Of a stretch of 64,000 nt of DNA, positions 8,070-17,304 are shown in pieces; the first letter of the stretch is position 1; each line of letters opens with the position of its first letter. The translations under genes were made by a program, and so were the position numbers. Origin of the DNA: Parabacteroides sp. Marseille-P3160 (GTDB lineage Bacteria; Bacteroidota; Bacteroidia; Bacteroidales; Tannerellaceae); NCBI RefSeq assembly GCF_900162725.1, contig NZ_LT799418.1, positions 2,086,740 through 2,150,739 of the forward strand. Direction: 5' to 3'. Below the pieces are notes generated by a model. The model did no database searches. It was not told the DNA's origin and saw only the letters and a list, made by a program, of their open reading frames with translations.

Positions 8070-10094
8070 TCAGGTATTACTTACAGAGCTTTCCTTTTCC
8101 GGATTTTTCTCCGAAGGCACCTTTTCCCCGGAAGGGGCGTTCTCTTTTTTATCGTTATTCAACTTTTCCTGTTGCTCTAAAATCTCCTGTGAGCGTGAAA
8201 CCCACATCCTTTTTCCGAAAATATGCTCGACATCCTCCGTGTAAATCACTTCATTTACCAATAATAATTCTGCCAATTGATTGTGTTTCTCCGCGTTATC
8301 GGACAAGATCCTTTTGGCGCGCTCATATTGCTCGTTTACTATTTTCTGTACTTCAAAGTCGATTAACCGGGCTGTTTCATCACTATATGGTTTCGTGAAT
8401 CCCCAATCTTGTCCTGTCGAGTCATAATAATTCAAATTCGGAAGCGAGTCGCTCATCCCAAAATAAACAACCATTGCGTAGGCTTGCTTTGTAACCCTTT
8501 CCAAATCGTTTGATGCACCGGTGGAAATGCGTCCCAGGAATAGTTCTTCTGCTGCGCGGCCACCCAATAGGGCGCACATTTCATCCAAAAGTTGTTCCTT
8601 TGTCGTGATCTGGCGCTCTTCCGGTAAATACCAGGCGGCGCCCAACGCTTTCCCGCGAGGTACGATGGTTACTTTTATCAATGGGTTCGCATGTTCCAGC
8701 AACCAGCTTAAGGAGGCATGCCCGGCTTCATGGATGGCTATGCTTTTGCGCTCATCCGCCGTCGTGATTTTGGTACGCTTCTCCAGGCCGCCTACAATCC
8801 GGTCGATTGCGTTCATGAAATCTATTTTCTGAACGAATTTCTTTCCGCTTCTGGCGGCAATCAGCGCCGCTTCATTACATACGTTGGCTATATCAGCGCC
8901 GGAGAATCCTGGCGTCTGGCGGGCCATCAGTTCGGTATCTACTGAGCTATCTATCTTAATAGGGCGCAGGTGAACACTGAAAATTTCCTTCCGTTCGTTC
9001 AGATCCGGTAACTCTACATAGATTTGCCTGTCAAAACGACCGGCACGAAGCAATGCCTTGTCCAATACGTCAGCCCGGTTTGTTGCGGCCAGAATAATGA
9101 CTCCACTGTTCGAACCGAAGCCGTCCATCTCTGTAAGCAATTGATTCAGTGTGTTCTCACGTTCGTCGTTGCTGTTCATATTGGCATTTCTGCCCCGCGC
9201 ACGTCCGACTGCATCAATTTCATCGATAAAGACAATACAGGGAGCTTTTTCTTTTGCTTGGCGGAACAGGTCGCGGACACGAGAGGCGCCCACACCAACG
9301 AACATTTCAACGAAGTCTGAACCTGATAAAGAGAAGAACGGTACATTGGCTTCGCCGGCAACAGCCTTGGCTAATAAGGTTTTTCCCGTTCCCGGAGGGC
9401 CTACAAGCAAAGCGCCTTTAGGGATTTTACCTCCCAGTTCGGTATATTTTCCCGGATTTTTCAAGAAAGAAACGATTTCCTCTACCTCTTGCTTGGCTTC
9501 CGACAGGCCGGCTACATCCTTGAAGGTCACTTTGATATCTCCATCCTTATCAAAGAGTTGCGCTTTGGCTTTTCCTACGTTAAAGACGTTGCCGCCTCCG
9601 CCTCCGCCCCCTCCGGACATCCTTCGCATCAGGAAGATCCAGACGGCAATCAGAAGGATAAAGGGGCCGAATGAAATAAGGAAGCTCCAGAAGACGTCGT
9701 CTCCTTCTTCGAAACTGACTTGTGTCGTCAAGTTGTTCTCCTTGGCCGCCGCATCAAAAAAGTCCGAAAAACGATCGGAGGAAGGTATCTTTACAAAAAC
9801 CTTGGGGGAAGAACCCACGCGGGAACTGTCTTCCTGAAAGATCTGTCCATACTTCTCCTTTTTTACCGTCGCTTCCAACAGGTTTTTTTTATTGAATACG
9901 ACGATATTATCAAATGAATTTTCCTTTGTCAACTGTTGAAATTCCGTCCACCCCAATTCTCTTTTTGCAGAAGAATCGTTGGTCATATACAAGGCGATCA
10001 ACATGATGAAGATAAGCCCATACATCCAATAGAGGTTAAAACGGAACATCTTGGGTTTGTTGTTTTTAGGAATCTTGCTATTTTTATTTTCCAT
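8070..10094 (-). CDS. ftsH: ATP-dependent zinc metalloprotease FtsH
   Basis: A 674-residue membrane-anchored AAA+ protease that degrades unstable membrane and regulatory proteins. Two N-terminal transmembrane segments flank a periplasmic domain. A Gly-rich linker after RRMSG is followed by the AAA module: Walker A GPPGTGKT near residue 233, Walker [13 protein letters not shown], and the pore motif [17 protein letters not shown]. The zinc site HEAGH lies near residue 458. The C-terminal tail is Lys/Glu-rich and variable. It is co-oriented with rsfS (32 nt upstream) and cdsA downstream, a common Bacteroidales grouping. Length and motifs are complete. Confidence 0.97.
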   Translation of the reverse strand: MENKNSKIPKNNKPKMFRFNLYWMYGLIFIMLIALYMTNDSSAKRELGWTEFQQLTKENSFDNIVVFNKKNLLEATVKKEKYGQIFQEDSSRVGSSPKVFVKIPSSDRFSDFFDAAAKENNLTTQVSFEEGDDVFWSFLISFGPFILLIAVWIFLMRRMSGGGGGGGGNVFNVGKAKAQLFDKDGDIKVTFKDVAGLSEAKQEVEEIVSFLKNPGKYTELGGKIPKGALLVGPPGTGKTLLAKAVAGEANVPFFSLSGSDFVEMFVGVGASRVRDLFRQAKEKAPCIVFIDEIDAVGRARGRNANMNSNDERENTLNQLLTEMDGFGSNSGVIILAATNRADVLDKALLRAGRFDRQIYVELPDLNERKEIFSVHLRPIKIDSSVDTELMARQTPGFSGADIANVCNEAALIAARSGKKFVQKIDFMNAIDRIVGGLEKRTKITTADERKSIAIHEAGHASLSWLLEHANPLIKVTIVPRGKALGAAWYLPEERQITTKEQLLDEMCALLGGRAAEELFLGRISTGASNDLERVTKQAYAMVVYFGMSDSLPNLNYYDSTGQDWGFTKPYSDETARLIDFEVQKIVNEQYERAKRILSDNAEKHNQLAELLLVNEVIYTEDVEHIFGKRMWVSRSQEILEQQEKLNNDKKENAPSGEKVPSEKNPEKESSVSNT

Positions 10095-10126
10095 AGATAT
10101 TTGTCAATAATTATAAAATCAAAGCA

Positions 10127-10486
10127 TCATTCTATATCCGGAATCTTCGAAATACTGGAATCCCCCCAAAGAGTTTCCAAATTATAGAATACGCGTTGTT
10201 CCGGAAGGAAAATGTGAACAAGAACCGTGCCATAGTCCATACCAATCCATTGCGCATTTCTCATTCCGTCAATAGATAATGGTTTTTCATGTGTATCACT
10301 ATGCACCGTATCCCAGACCGAGTCAGACAAGGCTGATACTTGGGTCGTCGTATTTCCTTCACAAATAACCATATATTGACATATAGCCCCGGAGATCCGG
10401 TTTAAATCTACCGTGACAATCTTTTTACCTTTTTTATTTTGTAATCCCTTAACAATTGTCTCTACTAATAATCTCGTTTGATCCAT
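10127..10486 (-). CDS. rsfS: ribosomal silencing factor RsfS
   Basis: A 119-residue protein of the RsfS/DUF143 (Iojap) family. It binds ribosomal protein L14 and blocks 50S-30S joining in nutrient stress. Recognisable segments are the early LVETIVKGLQNKKGKKIVTVDL, MVICEGNTTTQVSALSDSV, and WIGMDYGTVLVHIFLPEQRVFYNLETLWGD near the C-terminus, all characteristic of the family. It is first in the rsfS-ftsH-cdsA transcription unit, with a -7 element about 45 nt upstream. The size is normal for the family. Confidence 0.94.
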   Translation of the reverse strand: MDQTRLLVETIVKGLQNKKGKKIVTVDLNRISGAICQYMVICEGNTTTQVSALSDSVWDTVHSDTHEKPLSIDGMRNAQWIGMDYGTVLVHIFLPEQRVFYNLETLWGDSSISKIPDIE

Positions 10487-10531
10487 TCTTTCTAATTTGC
10501 TCGTATATTGCTGATATATAATTCAAGTCTG

Positions 10532-10539
10532 CAAATATA
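10532..10539 (-). promoter_or_regulatory. candidate -7 element for rsfS-ftsH-cdsA
   Basis: TATATTTG on the minus strand matches TAnnTTTG and gives a leader of about 40 nt before rsfS. No convincing -33 TTTG is seen at 19 nt spacing. Confidence 0.5.
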
Positions 10540-10660
10540 CTTCAATATTTTTATACTTTTATAAATTCTATGCTTTTATAGCATGCGCCTGGCAGCTATA
10601 TCAATCTAAAAATGTAACAATGGAAAGTAGTTTTTGTTGCATCCTTTTTTGTGGAAAAAT

Positions 10661-10691
10661 TTTGCTGCAAAAGAAAAAATCTCTAATTTTG
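10661..10691 (+). promoter_or_regulatory. promoter of tRNA-Gln
   Basis: TTTG, 19 nt, TAATTTTG: an exact match to the Bacteroidetes housekeeping consensus. It lies about 30 nt before the mature tRNA 5' end. Confidence 0.8.
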
Positions 10692-10722
10692 CAGCGATTT
10701 AGAGGATCTGTTTAATACAAAT

Positions 10723-10793
10723 TGTTCTATGGTGTAATGGTAACACGTCAGATTCTGGTCCTGAAATTCCAAGTTCGAGCCTTGGTAGAACAA
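10723..10793 (+). tRNA. tRNA-Gln (anticodon CUG)
   Basis: It folds as a cloverleaf. The acceptor arm pairs TGTTCTA with TAGAACA (discriminator A), the D stem pairs GTG with CAC, the anticodon arm is TCAGA-TTCTGGT-CCTGA, and the T arm is CCAAG-TTCGAGC-CTTGG. The anticodon CTG reads CAG glutamine codons. CCA is not encoded. A consensus promoter precedes it and a strong terminator follows within about 15 nt, so it is a single-gene transcript. Confidence 0.95.
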
Positions 10794-10805
10794 CTGCATA
10801 TACTA

Positions 10806-10845
10806 AAAACGCATTGTAAATAAAAGTTTTACAATGCGTTTTTTC
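10806..10845 (+). terminator. intrinsic terminator after tRNA-Gln
   Basis: AAAACGCATTGTAAA pairs with TTTACAATGCGTTTT around a short AT loop and is followed by more T residues. The stem is nearly symmetrical and could work in both directions. From here to the next gene (about 190 nt) I see nothing further. Confidence 0.85.
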
Positions 10846-11036
10846 TTTCCGGAAGATCGGTTTCTTAAATTAAATGAGGAAAAAAGAGGTACATGATTGT
10901 GGAGCCATGGTTTTTTTTTAATTTCGCACTTGATGGAGTGAGAAAATCCCGGCTTGTTCGCCAGTCAGGATAAAATGTGGCTTTTCCCAGTGAAAGGTTT
11001 TGATTAGAAGGTGTTTATGACTAAAACGAAAAGAGT

Positions 11037-11621
11037 ATGTCGATCTGGTGGATTTTTATCGTGATCATAATGGTGGCAATCCTGGTGTTTGTCATCAAAT
11101 ATTCGAGCCGTTCCGAGTCCAAGCTTGAAGAAAAAAATGCGGCATTGGACCGGCGGAACAAATTGAGCGCTTCCCTGGATTTAAAAACTCGTGTAAAGAA
11201 CGGTACGTTGGGTGTGGACGAGGAGCGCCAGAAAATTGTGTATTTAATTGATACGGATTCCGGTTTTATAACAAAAGAATTTGATTTCAAAGAGGTAGAG
11301 TCTTTTGAATTGTTGCTGGATGACGAGGTGCTTTTCCGTTATCCCGGAAAAGATTCGACTTTAGAGCAGGAGATTGCCTCCATATGCGGGGTAACAACCG
11401 CTTATCTGGTAAAAGCATCGATTCTGAGGGGGGATGTGGGTTCTTTAGATTTGAAAATCGTTTTTCACCATTCCAGCGATCCTTATTATCTGTTTAATTT
11501 TTATTCCAAGCGAGTAGGGGCAAAATCGGTTTTGGAGATGGCCATCCACTCGATTGAGGATTGGGGCGATCATCTGTTGAAAATGATCTGGAAAAGAGAA
11601 GGGCTTAAGGAACAAGGATGA
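11037..11621 (+). CDS. membrane-anchored protein of unknown function
   Basis: I do not recognise this 194-residue protein. It starts with one hydrophobic helix (WWIFIVIIMVAILVFVI), followed by a charged, coiled-coil-prone stretch (residues about 22-50) and a soluble alpha/beta region with segments such as VYLIDTDSGFITKEFDFKEVESFELLLDD. A single-pass inner-membrane protein with a cytoplasmic domain is likely. The 3' end overlaps the EamA transporter start by 4 nt (ATGA), so the two are translationally coupled. No enzymatic motif is visible. Confidence 0.75.
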   Translation: MSIWWIFIVIIMVAILVFVIKYSSRSESKLEEKNAALDRRNKLSASLDLKTRVKNGTLGVDEERQKIVYLIDTDSGFITKEFDFKEVESFELLLDDEVLFRYPGKDSTLEQEIASICGVTTAYLVKASILRGDVGSLDLKIVFHHSSDPYYLFNFYSKRVGAKSVLEMAIHSIEDWGDHLLKMIWKREGLKEQG

Positions 11622-12562
11622 ATCTTAAACATTTAAAAGGGCATGGGGCCATGTTGTCGGCAAACATCTTGTTCGGCGGGATGGCTCCGGTTTCGAAATC
11701 CGTGTTGATGAGCGGAAATGTCAATGCGCTTTCTCTTACGACTTTCCGGATGTTGGGGGCTGCGCTTCTTTTTTGGCTTGCTTCCTTTTTCCTGCGGGCG
11801 GAGCATGTAAACCATAAGGATTTGATGAAGTTGTTCTTTGCCGCCCTATTCGGTATTGTGCTGAATCAGGGGCCATTCATCTGGGGAGTCTCCATGACTT
11901 CTCCGATAGATGCCTCCATTGTGGCCACCACAACCCCGATCATCGCCATGGTGATTGCCGCCCTTTACTTGAAAGAACCGATTACCGGGAAGAAAGTCCT
12001 GGGAATTTTCGTGGGAGCCACGGGCGCCCTGCTCTTGATTTTGGGAAGTCAGCATAGTGGAACGTCTGCTAACCAAAGCAATGTTTGGGGGGATTTGCTT
12101 TGTTTATTCGCCCAATTCAGCTTTTCTTTTTACATTGTCGTCTTTAAGGATCTTGTCGGCCGTTATTCGCCGATAACTATCATGAAATGGATGTTTACCT
12201 ATTCCGCCATTTGTTATATCCCGTTTTCCTATTCATCTATTGCTTCTATCGATTTTGCTACGGTACCGTTGTCTGCTTTCTGGCAGGTCGGTTACATTGT
12301 TTTTTGCAGTACCTTTTTGGCTTATCTTCTGATCCCGGTCGGGCAGCATCTTCTCCGTCCTACGGTTGCATGCATGTATAATTATGTGCAGCCGATCATT
12401 GCCTCCCTTATCGCTGTCCTTTGGGGAATGGATACTTTCGGCCTTATGAAAGGCTTGGCAATTGCATTGGTCTTTTTAGGTGTTTTTATTGTTACCCAAA
12501 GTCGATCCAAAGCAGATATGGATGCTTATTTGGCTCAAAAGGAGGGGCGTTCATCAAAATAA
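11618..12562 (+). CDS. EamA/DMT family transporter
   Basis: A 314-residue protein with about ten transmembrane helices in two related halves, as in the drug/metabolite transporter superfamily (EamA, RhaT/YdcZ-like). Typical elements are the N-terminal SANILFGGMAPVSKSVL, the first-repeat end MVIAALYLKEPITGKKVLGIFVGATGALLLI, and the second-repeat end PIIASLIAVLWGMDTFGLMKGLAIALVFLGVFIVTQ. It probably exports a small metabolite across the inner membrane; the substrate is unknown. It is coupled to the preceding membrane protein by a 4-nt overlap. The family call is firm. Confidence 0.9.
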   Translation: MNLKHLKGHGAMLSANILFGGMAPVSKSVLMSGNVNALSLTTFRMLGAALLFWLASFFLRAEHVNHKDLMKLFFAALFGIVLNQGPFIWGVSMTSPIDASIVATTTPIIAMVIAALYLKEPITGKKVLGIFVGATGALLLILGSQHSGTSANQSNVWGDLLCLFAQFSFSFYIVVFKDLVGRYSPITIMKWMFTYSAICYIPFSYSSIASIDFATVPLSAFWQVGYIVFCSTFLAYLLIPVGQHLLRPTVACMYNYVQPIIASLIAVLWGMDTFGLMKGLAIALVFLGVFIVTQSRSKADMDAYLAQKEGRSSK

Positions 12563-12988
12563 ATTATTCTTTTTGCGTTTAACAGGGCTTTATCTCATCC
12601 TCCTTTCATCTGAATCAAATTATCTTTTTTCGTGTATGTTTTCTCTTGATGTTTTTTGTAAATAGATAATACTGGTTATTTTATTCGCTATATTCATAAA
12701 ATATATGGAATATTGTTGTTCGTATTTTGTTTTATGCGTAAATATGCAGATATTTGTCTTTTCAAGTATTAATATTTATTTTTTGCTTATTTAAATAGAA
12801 AGCAAAGTGTAGAAGTTAATATATAATTTTGCAATTAATCTTAATGCTTGTTTTATATGATATTTATTGTCCTATACTTGTGCTCTTTTTTTGCTTAATA
12901 GCTTGAGTATGCCATGGAAGTTCTTTTGATATTAAATTGGGCTTTAATAAGAAACGAATGTTAAGGTTATTGAAAAAACTCTATAAAA
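12563..12988. other. AT-rich intergenic region upstream of the HTH gene
   Basis: About 425 nt of very AT-rich sequence without a supportable gene. A TAATTTTG (-7-like) at 12824-12831 may serve the downstream regulator, with a long leader, but no proper -33 element sits 19 nt before it. Confidence 0.4.
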
Positions 12989-13966
12989 ATGTCAAAAATG
13001 AGAAACAAGTTGAATGAAAAATTGATTGCATCTATTAGGGAATCTCTCCCGGAGGGGGAAAATTTAGCCCAGAATTTGATGGATGTTTTATGTATTGGAA
13101 AAGAAGCGATTTATCGGAGAATCCGGGGAGACGTTCCTTTTACTTTTGATGAAGTATCTACCCTGTCTTCAAAAATAGGATTTTCAATTGATGAAATAGT
13201 GGGTCTTAGTAATTCAGGAAGCGGATTATACGAGTTAGATTTGGTAGAGCCGGAGAATTTGATTGATCGGTATGCCGAAAAGCTGGATAGACAAGTGAAA
13301 ATTCTCAAAAAAATGCGCAAAGCGTCGCAATCGATGATTAATTTTGCCATTAATTCCTTACCTGATGTGTTTGCTTTGGCTCATGATAATATTGCACGGT
13401 TCAGGTTATACCACTGGCTTTATCAAAATAAAACGCGGGTGAATTCATTCGCATTTAAGGATTTGGTACTGTCTCCCGAGGTGATTGCCTTACAAAAGCA
13501 ATATACGACGGATATCCGTTCGATGAGCCGAGCCTGTTTCATTATGGATCGCAATGTGTTTATTTCTTTTCTTCATGAGATCGACTATTTTTATCGCTTG
13601 AAATTGCTGACCAAAGAGGAGGTGGAAATCCTGAAAAAGGAAATGATCACCATGTTGAATGATCTGGAAGATTTGGCCGTTGCCGGAGTATATCCCAATA
13701 CCGGCTCAGAAGTCCATATGTATATATCGAATGTGGATCTGGAATCTTCTTTCTCTCTATATGAATATAACAACACCGGGTATGCTTATTTGAAGGTTTC
13801 TACCGTCGAAGGTGTCGAGTCGCGTAATCCGTTGGTTTGCAAAAAGCAAAAGCAATGGATTGAGTCTATTCGCAAATATTCGGTTCTTATCTCTCAAAGC
13901 GGGGAGGTGCAACGCATGGAATACTTTAACACGCAGCGTGATTTTGTGGACAAGCTTGCTTTATGA
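12989..13966 (+). CDS. HTH domain protein, putative regulator of unknown target
   Basis: A 325-residue protein. Residues about 20-75 look like an XRE/BetR-type helix-turn-helix: ENLAQNLMDVLCIGKEAIYRRIRGDVPFTFDEVSTLSSKIG. The remaining 250 residues are mostly helical, without a recognised ligand or catalytic motif, and contain KILKKMRKASQSMINFAINSLPD and a C-terminal part rich in aromatic residues. It appears to be one of a group of Bacteroidales regulators with an unassigned sensory domain. It is isolated, with AT-rich flanks on both sides, and its base composition is more AT-rich than the genes before it. Regulatory function is inferred only from the HTH. Confidence 0.6.
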   Translation: MSKMRNKLNEKLIASIRESLPEGENLAQNLMDVLCIGKEAIYRRIRGDVPFTFDEVSTLSSKIGFSIDEIVGLSNSGSGLYELDLVEPENLIDRYAEKLDRQVKILKKMRKASQSMINFAINSLPDVFALAHDNIARFRLYHWLYQNKTRVNSFAFKDLVLSPEVIALQKQYTTDIRSMSRACFIMDRNVFISFLHEIDYFYRLKLLTKEEVEILKKEMITMLNDLEDLAVAGVYPNTGSEVHMYISNVDLESSFSLYEYNNTGYAYLKVSTVEGVESRNPLVCKKQKQWIESIRKYSVLISQSGEVQRMEYFNTQRDFVDKLAL

Positions 13967-14013
13967 TTTTACGGGGTGATGCATCTACATTAGTTCTAAC
14001 CGGGTTTAGATTT

Positions 14014-14097
14014 GCTCATATAAAAACAATCTTATTATAGACGGCATACTAGTTGATTGCCTTGATCGTTTAAAATTAAGCTCATATAAAAACAATC
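14014..14097. repeat. two 18-bp direct repeats
   Basis: GCTCATATAAAAACAATC occurs at 14014-14031 and again at 14080-14097, 66 nt apart. The second copy ends one base before the left arm of the inverted-repeat element described next. Confidence 0.8.
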
Positions 14098-14098
14098 A

Positions 14099-14253
14099 AG
14101 AGGCTGTCTAAGAAGCGCTGCGCCGTTTTGAAAATCTAGTGCACTCAATGAATTGATTCAGTATACTTCTATGTTGTAATCCAGTGCACTCATTTATAAA
14201 ATTCAGTGCACTGGATTTTTTCCGTGCATGTCACGACTTTTTGGACAGCCCCT
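14099..14253. mobile_element. short inverted-repeat element (MITE-like or IS remnant)
   Basis: The left end AGAGGCTGTCTAAGAAG (14099-14115) is an imperfect inverted match (14 of 17) to the right end, whose complement is AGGGGCTGTCCAAAAAG (14237-14253). Ends of this GGCTGTC type are common on insertion sequences in this group. The 120-nt interior has no gene but repeats GTGCACT three times. No target-site duplication is visible. It could also be an unusual terminator for the flanking genes. Confidence 0.5.
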
Positions 14254-14306
14254 TTATTTGTTCTCGTCAACTATTATGTTTCCTGTCTTCCCCCGTTCGT
14301 TGTTCA

Positions 14307-14987
14307 TCATTCATCGTTTCTTCCCGTGATTTCCCTCCAGAGGGTATCGTCGGGAACCGGGGCTTCGATGCGTAGCGGTAGTTTGGAAACGGGATGGATG
14401 AATTCGGCGCTGCGGGCATGGAGGCTGATGCCTCCGTCCGGATTGGAACGCTCGGCTCCGTATTTGAGATCTCCTTTGATCGGGCAGCCTATTTGGGCCA
14501 GTTGGCAACGGATTTGATGATGGCGGCCGGTCTTGAGGTCAATTTCCAATAAGTAGTAATTGGTTGATCGGGCAATTAGTTTGTAGTGGAGGATGGCTTG
14601 TTGGGCGCCGGGACATTCCGTGTCATGGGCATAGCTTTTGTTTTGCTTTTCATTACGTACAAGCCAATGGACGAGTGTGTCTTCCTCCTTCGGCGGACGA
14701 TTCCTGACGATTGCCCAGTAGGTCTTCTTTATTTCCCCGGTGCGGAACATCTCATTTAGCCGGGGAAGCGCCTTGCTGGTTTTGGCAAAAAGGACCAGTC
14801 CCGTCACCGGACGGTCCAGGCGATGAACGACACCGATAAAGACATTACCCGGCTTGGCGTATTTTTCCTTCAGCCATGCCTTCAGCATCTCCGAAAGAGG
14901 CTTATCGCCGCTCTTGTCACCTTGTACAATCTCGTGGCAGTTTTTGTTAACCGCCACGAGATGATTGTCTTCATAGATAACTTCCAT
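14307..14987 (-). CDS. RluA family 23S rRNA/tRNA pseudouridine synthase
   Basis: A pseudouridine synthase of the RluA/RluD class without an S4 domain, about 226 residues. The catalytic motif HRLDRPVTGLVLFAKT, containing the active aspartate, is clear. It is followed by LKTGRHHQIRCQLAQIGCPIKGDLKYG and a C-terminal ISLHARSAEFIHPVS. The frame extends ten codons further upstream into fabG, but the ATG at 14987, 5 nt after the fabG stop, gives the natural N-terminus MEVIYEDNHLVAVNK. It is last in the TetR-FabH-FabG operon. The target uridine cannot be predicted. Confidence 0.9.
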   Translation of the reverse strand: MEVIYEDNHLVAVNKNCHEIVQGDKSGDKPLSEMLKAWLKEKYAKPGNVFIGVVHRLDRPVTGLVLFAKTSKALPRLNEMFRTGEIKKTYWAIVRNRPPKEEDTLVHWLVRNEKQNKSYAHDTECPGAQQAILHYKLIARSTNYYLLEIDLKTGRHHQIRCQLAQIGCPIKGDLKYGAERSNPDGGISLHARSAEFIHPVSKLPLRIEAPVPDDTLWREITGRNDE

Positions 14988-14992
14988 ACGGA

Positions 14993-15739
14993 TTACATGT
15001 TCATCCCGCCGCAGCAATGGATCACCTGTCCCGTGACATAAGAGGATAAGTCGGAAGCAAGGAAAGTCGCTACGTTAGCCACATCTTCCGGCGTACCTCC
15101 GCGACGCAACGGGATCTGTTTCGCCCATTCGACTTTCACCTCGTCCGAAAGGGCGGCGGTCATGTCGGTAATGATGAATCCGGGAGCGATGGCATTGGCG
15201 CGGACGCCGCGTGAACCCAGTTCCTTGGCGATACTTTTAGCCAGCCCGATCATTCCGGCTTTCGATGCGGAATAATTAGCCTGCCCGGCGTTTCCGGAAA
15301 CGCCGACAACGGAAGCCATGTTAATGATGCTTCCGCCTTTCTGCTTCATCATCACCGGAGTAATGGCATGAACGAAATTAAATGCGGATTTCAGGTTTAC
15401 ATTGATGACCATGTCCCATTGCTGTTCCGTCATGCGGATCATCAGTCCGTCACGGGTAATCCCCGCGTTGTTCACAAGGATGTCGATCCGTCCGAAGTCT
15501 TTTACGATTTCAGCAACCACGGCATGTGCTTCTTCAAAGTTGGCCGCATTGGAGGCATATCCCTTCGCTTTGACGCCCAGGGCGGCTATCTCTTTTTCGG
15601 TTTCCAATCCCTTTTCATCGATCGTTAAATCCGTGAATGCGATCTGAGCGCCTTCAGATGCAAACTTCAGTGCAATAGCTTTTCCGATTCCACGTGCAGC
15701 GCCGGTAATAACGGCTACTTTTCCTTCTAATAATTTCAT
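14993..15739 (-). CDS. fabG: 3-oxoacyl-[ACP] reductase FabG
   Basis: A classical short-chain dehydrogenase of 248 residues. The cofactor motif TGAARGIGKA occurs at residues 12-21, followed by NNAGITRDGL, the catalytic serine in NMASVVGVSGNAG, and YSASKAG with the active Tyr and Lys near residue 155. The C-terminal GQVIHCCGGMNM resembles the GQTLHVNGGMYM end of FabG. It reduces beta-ketoacyl-ACP with NADPH in fatty-acid elongation. It sits between a FabH-like synthase (7 nt gap) and the pseudouridine synthase under a TetR regulator, so it may serve a regulated side branch of fatty-acid metabolism. Related SDR functions cannot be excluded. Confidence 0.88.
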   Translation of the reverse strand: MKLLEGKVAVITGAARGIGKAIALKFASEGAQIAFTDLTIDEKGLETEKEIAALGVKAKGYASNAANFEEAHAVVAEIVKDFGRIDILVNNAGITRDGLMIRMTEQQWDMVINVNLKSAFNFVHAITPVMMKQKGGSIINMASVVGVSGNAGQANYSASKAGMIGLAKSIAKELGSRGVRANAIAPGFIITDMTAALSDEVKVEWAKQIPLRRGGTPEDVANVATFLASDLSSYVTGQVIHCCGGMNM

Positions 15740-15746
15740 GATTTTA

Positions 15747-16694
15747 TTATTTAAATTGTATCAAACATGCGCCGGCAGAATATCCGCCCCCAAAGACGGT
15801 GATCGCAACGAGGTCTCCTCTCTTGAATCGGGAGGCATGCTCGGCATAGACCAACGCGGAACTGACAGAACCGGTGTTTCCGTAGTCTTCTATATTATGT
15901 AGTATCTTTTCTTCCGGCAAGCCCATCTGCTTTGCAATGTTGGCCATGATCCGCCGGTTTGCCTGATGGCAGATAAAATAGGAGAGCTCGTCCAACGTAA
16001 AGCCGTTTCTTTTCAGAAGTAGCATGACGTTCCGTGGCATATAGGTGCAGGCCTGTATGAAGACATCCCGTCCTTCAGGCATCATGATCCCGCCATTGCT
16101 GGGACGCAGGGTGACGGCTTCCGGCCCCTTTCCGATGGGTCCCAGGCCCATGGTGACGATGTCGAGGATTTCCGGTTCGTCGTCGGCGTATCTCTCCTTG
16201 GAAATGAAAAAAGCGGCCGCGGCATCCCCCCAGAGATGTCCCGACTGGGGATCCGTTTCATTATAATAGGCTGAGTTTTTATCTGCCGAAAGGATCAGCG
16301 CCTTTGTCGCCTTACCGATGGCAAAATATCCCTCCACGGCCTCTAAGGCATTCATGAAAGACGAGCAGGCGGAAGAGAGTTGGAAAGCCTTGGCCTCCTT
16401 TATTCCGAACGTGCGTTGCGCTACGTGGGCAGCTGTCGCGACAGTATCGTAAGGGGAATAGGTCGCTGAAATAATCAAATCGACTTCCGTAATGTCATAA
16501 GGAAGATGCGGAATCGCCCGCCGAGCGGCTTCCAGTCCCATGGTCGTCACATTTTCATCCTCTTTGGCCTTTGAGCGTGTTTTAATTCCGGTGCGTTGTT
16601 CAATCCATTTGTCGGTTAATCCGTTTAACGCAAAAAAATGATCATTGGGCACCCTTTTCTCGGGTACATAATATCCGCTTGCATTGATATACAT
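15747..16694 (-). CDS. fabH: beta-ketoacyl-ACP synthase III (FabH-like)
   Basis: A thiolase-fold condensing enzyme of 315 residues. The N-terminal KWIEQRTGIKTR is typical of FabH. The catalytic triad can be placed as Cys near residue 108 in LSSACSSFMNAL, His near 242 in FICHQANRRI and Asn near 270 in EDYGNTGSVSSA. The C-terminal VTVFGGGYSAGACLIQF-like end is complete. It starts fatty-acid synthesis by condensing an acyl-CoA with malonyl-ACP. It follows tetR by 9 nt and precedes fabG by 7 nt. Because it is under TetR control rather than with plsX/acpP, it may be a second FabH of special primer preference; this is inference. Confidence 0.88.
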   Translation of the reverse strand: MYINASGYYVPEKRVPNDHFFALNGLTDKWIEQRTGIKTRSKAKEDENVTTMGLEAARRAIPHLPYDITEVDLIISATYSPYDTVATAAHVAQRTFGIKEAKAFQLSSACSSFMNALEAVEGYFAIGKATKALILSADKNSAYYNETDPQSGHLWGDAAAAFFISKERYADDEPEILDIVTMGLGPIGKGPEAVTLRPSNGGIMMPEGRDVFIQACTYMPRNVMLLLKRNGFTLDELSYFICHQANRRIMANIAKQMGLPEEKILHNIEDYGNTGSVSSALVYAEHASRFKRGDLVAITVFGGGYSAGACLIQFK

Positions 16695-16703
16695 CAGATG
16701 TTG

Positions 16704-17297
16704 TTACTTAATTTTTATTCCGTTTAAGATAATATTCATCACATTTTCCTTGTATTCACTTCTGCGTTGGGCCGTATCGCCCAGACGCCCCCGAATGTAT
16801 GGAACTTCCAATCCTTTGAGGGCGTGGTGAAGAATCTGTGCAGTGATTCCTGTGTCGGGTACATTAAAAATGCCCTGTTCTATTCCATCTTCCAAAATTC
16901 CCTGAATGATCTCCGTCTCCCGTAGATCGAAACTTTTTCTAACCTTCTCCACCCGCCAGATATCCCGGAAGAAATTGGCGCGCAGCGTTCCATTACGGAA
17001 AACGATTGATTTTACACTATCCAAACGGGTATATAGGAAAGTCATCAGCTTCTCGTCCGCCGGAAGCGTCATGGCGGCAACTTCGAGCAGCATCTGGTGC
17101 AATTTATCCAGTTCGGTCTGAACCACAGCCAGATAAATATCGTTTTTGCTTTTGAAATAGGTGTAAAGTGTACGCCGGCCTTTCTGAGAGGCTTGAGCAA
17201 TATCATTCATTGTGGTATTATCCACCCCCATGCGGGCAAACAATTGTCTGGCCACATCGACAAGCATATTGCGTGTTCTTGAAACAGTAATCGACAT
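16704..17297 (-). CDS. TetR/AcrR family transcriptional regulator
   Basis: A 197-residue regulator. The N-terminal HTH is clear: ARQLFARMGVDNTTMNDIAQASQKGRRTLYTYFKSKNDIYLAV. The helical C-terminal ligand-binding domain matches no specific subfamily that I can name. It is the first gene of an operon with FabH, FabG and a pseudouridine synthase. An unusually good palindrome lies 7 nt before its start codon, so autorepression with an acyl-CoA or fatty-acid-like effector is plausible. The effector is inference from the neighbours. Confidence 0.92.
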   Translation of the reverse strand: MSITVSRTRNMLVDVARQLFARMGVDNTTMNDIAQASQKGRRTLYTYFKSKNDIYLAVVQTELDKLHQMLLEVAAMTLPADEKLMTFLYTRLDSVKSIVFRNGTLRANFFRDIWRVEKVRKSFDLRETEIIQGILEDGIEQGIFNVPDTGITAQILHHALKGLEVPYIRGRLGDTAQRRSEYKENVMNIILNGIKIK

Positions 17298-17304
17298 AAA
17301 ATTT

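Noticed and set aside
9590-9615. Repeated GCCTCCGCC triplets as a possible microsatellite
   Set aside because: They encode the glycine-rich linker of FtsH.
9151-9837. 228-codon plus-strand frame inside ftsH
   Set aside because: Ser/Pro-rich antisense shadow of a fully conserved protein.
14014-14253. CRISPR array
   Set aside because: Only two 18-bp repeats with one spacer-like gap and no cas genes. No CRISPR array was seen in the window.
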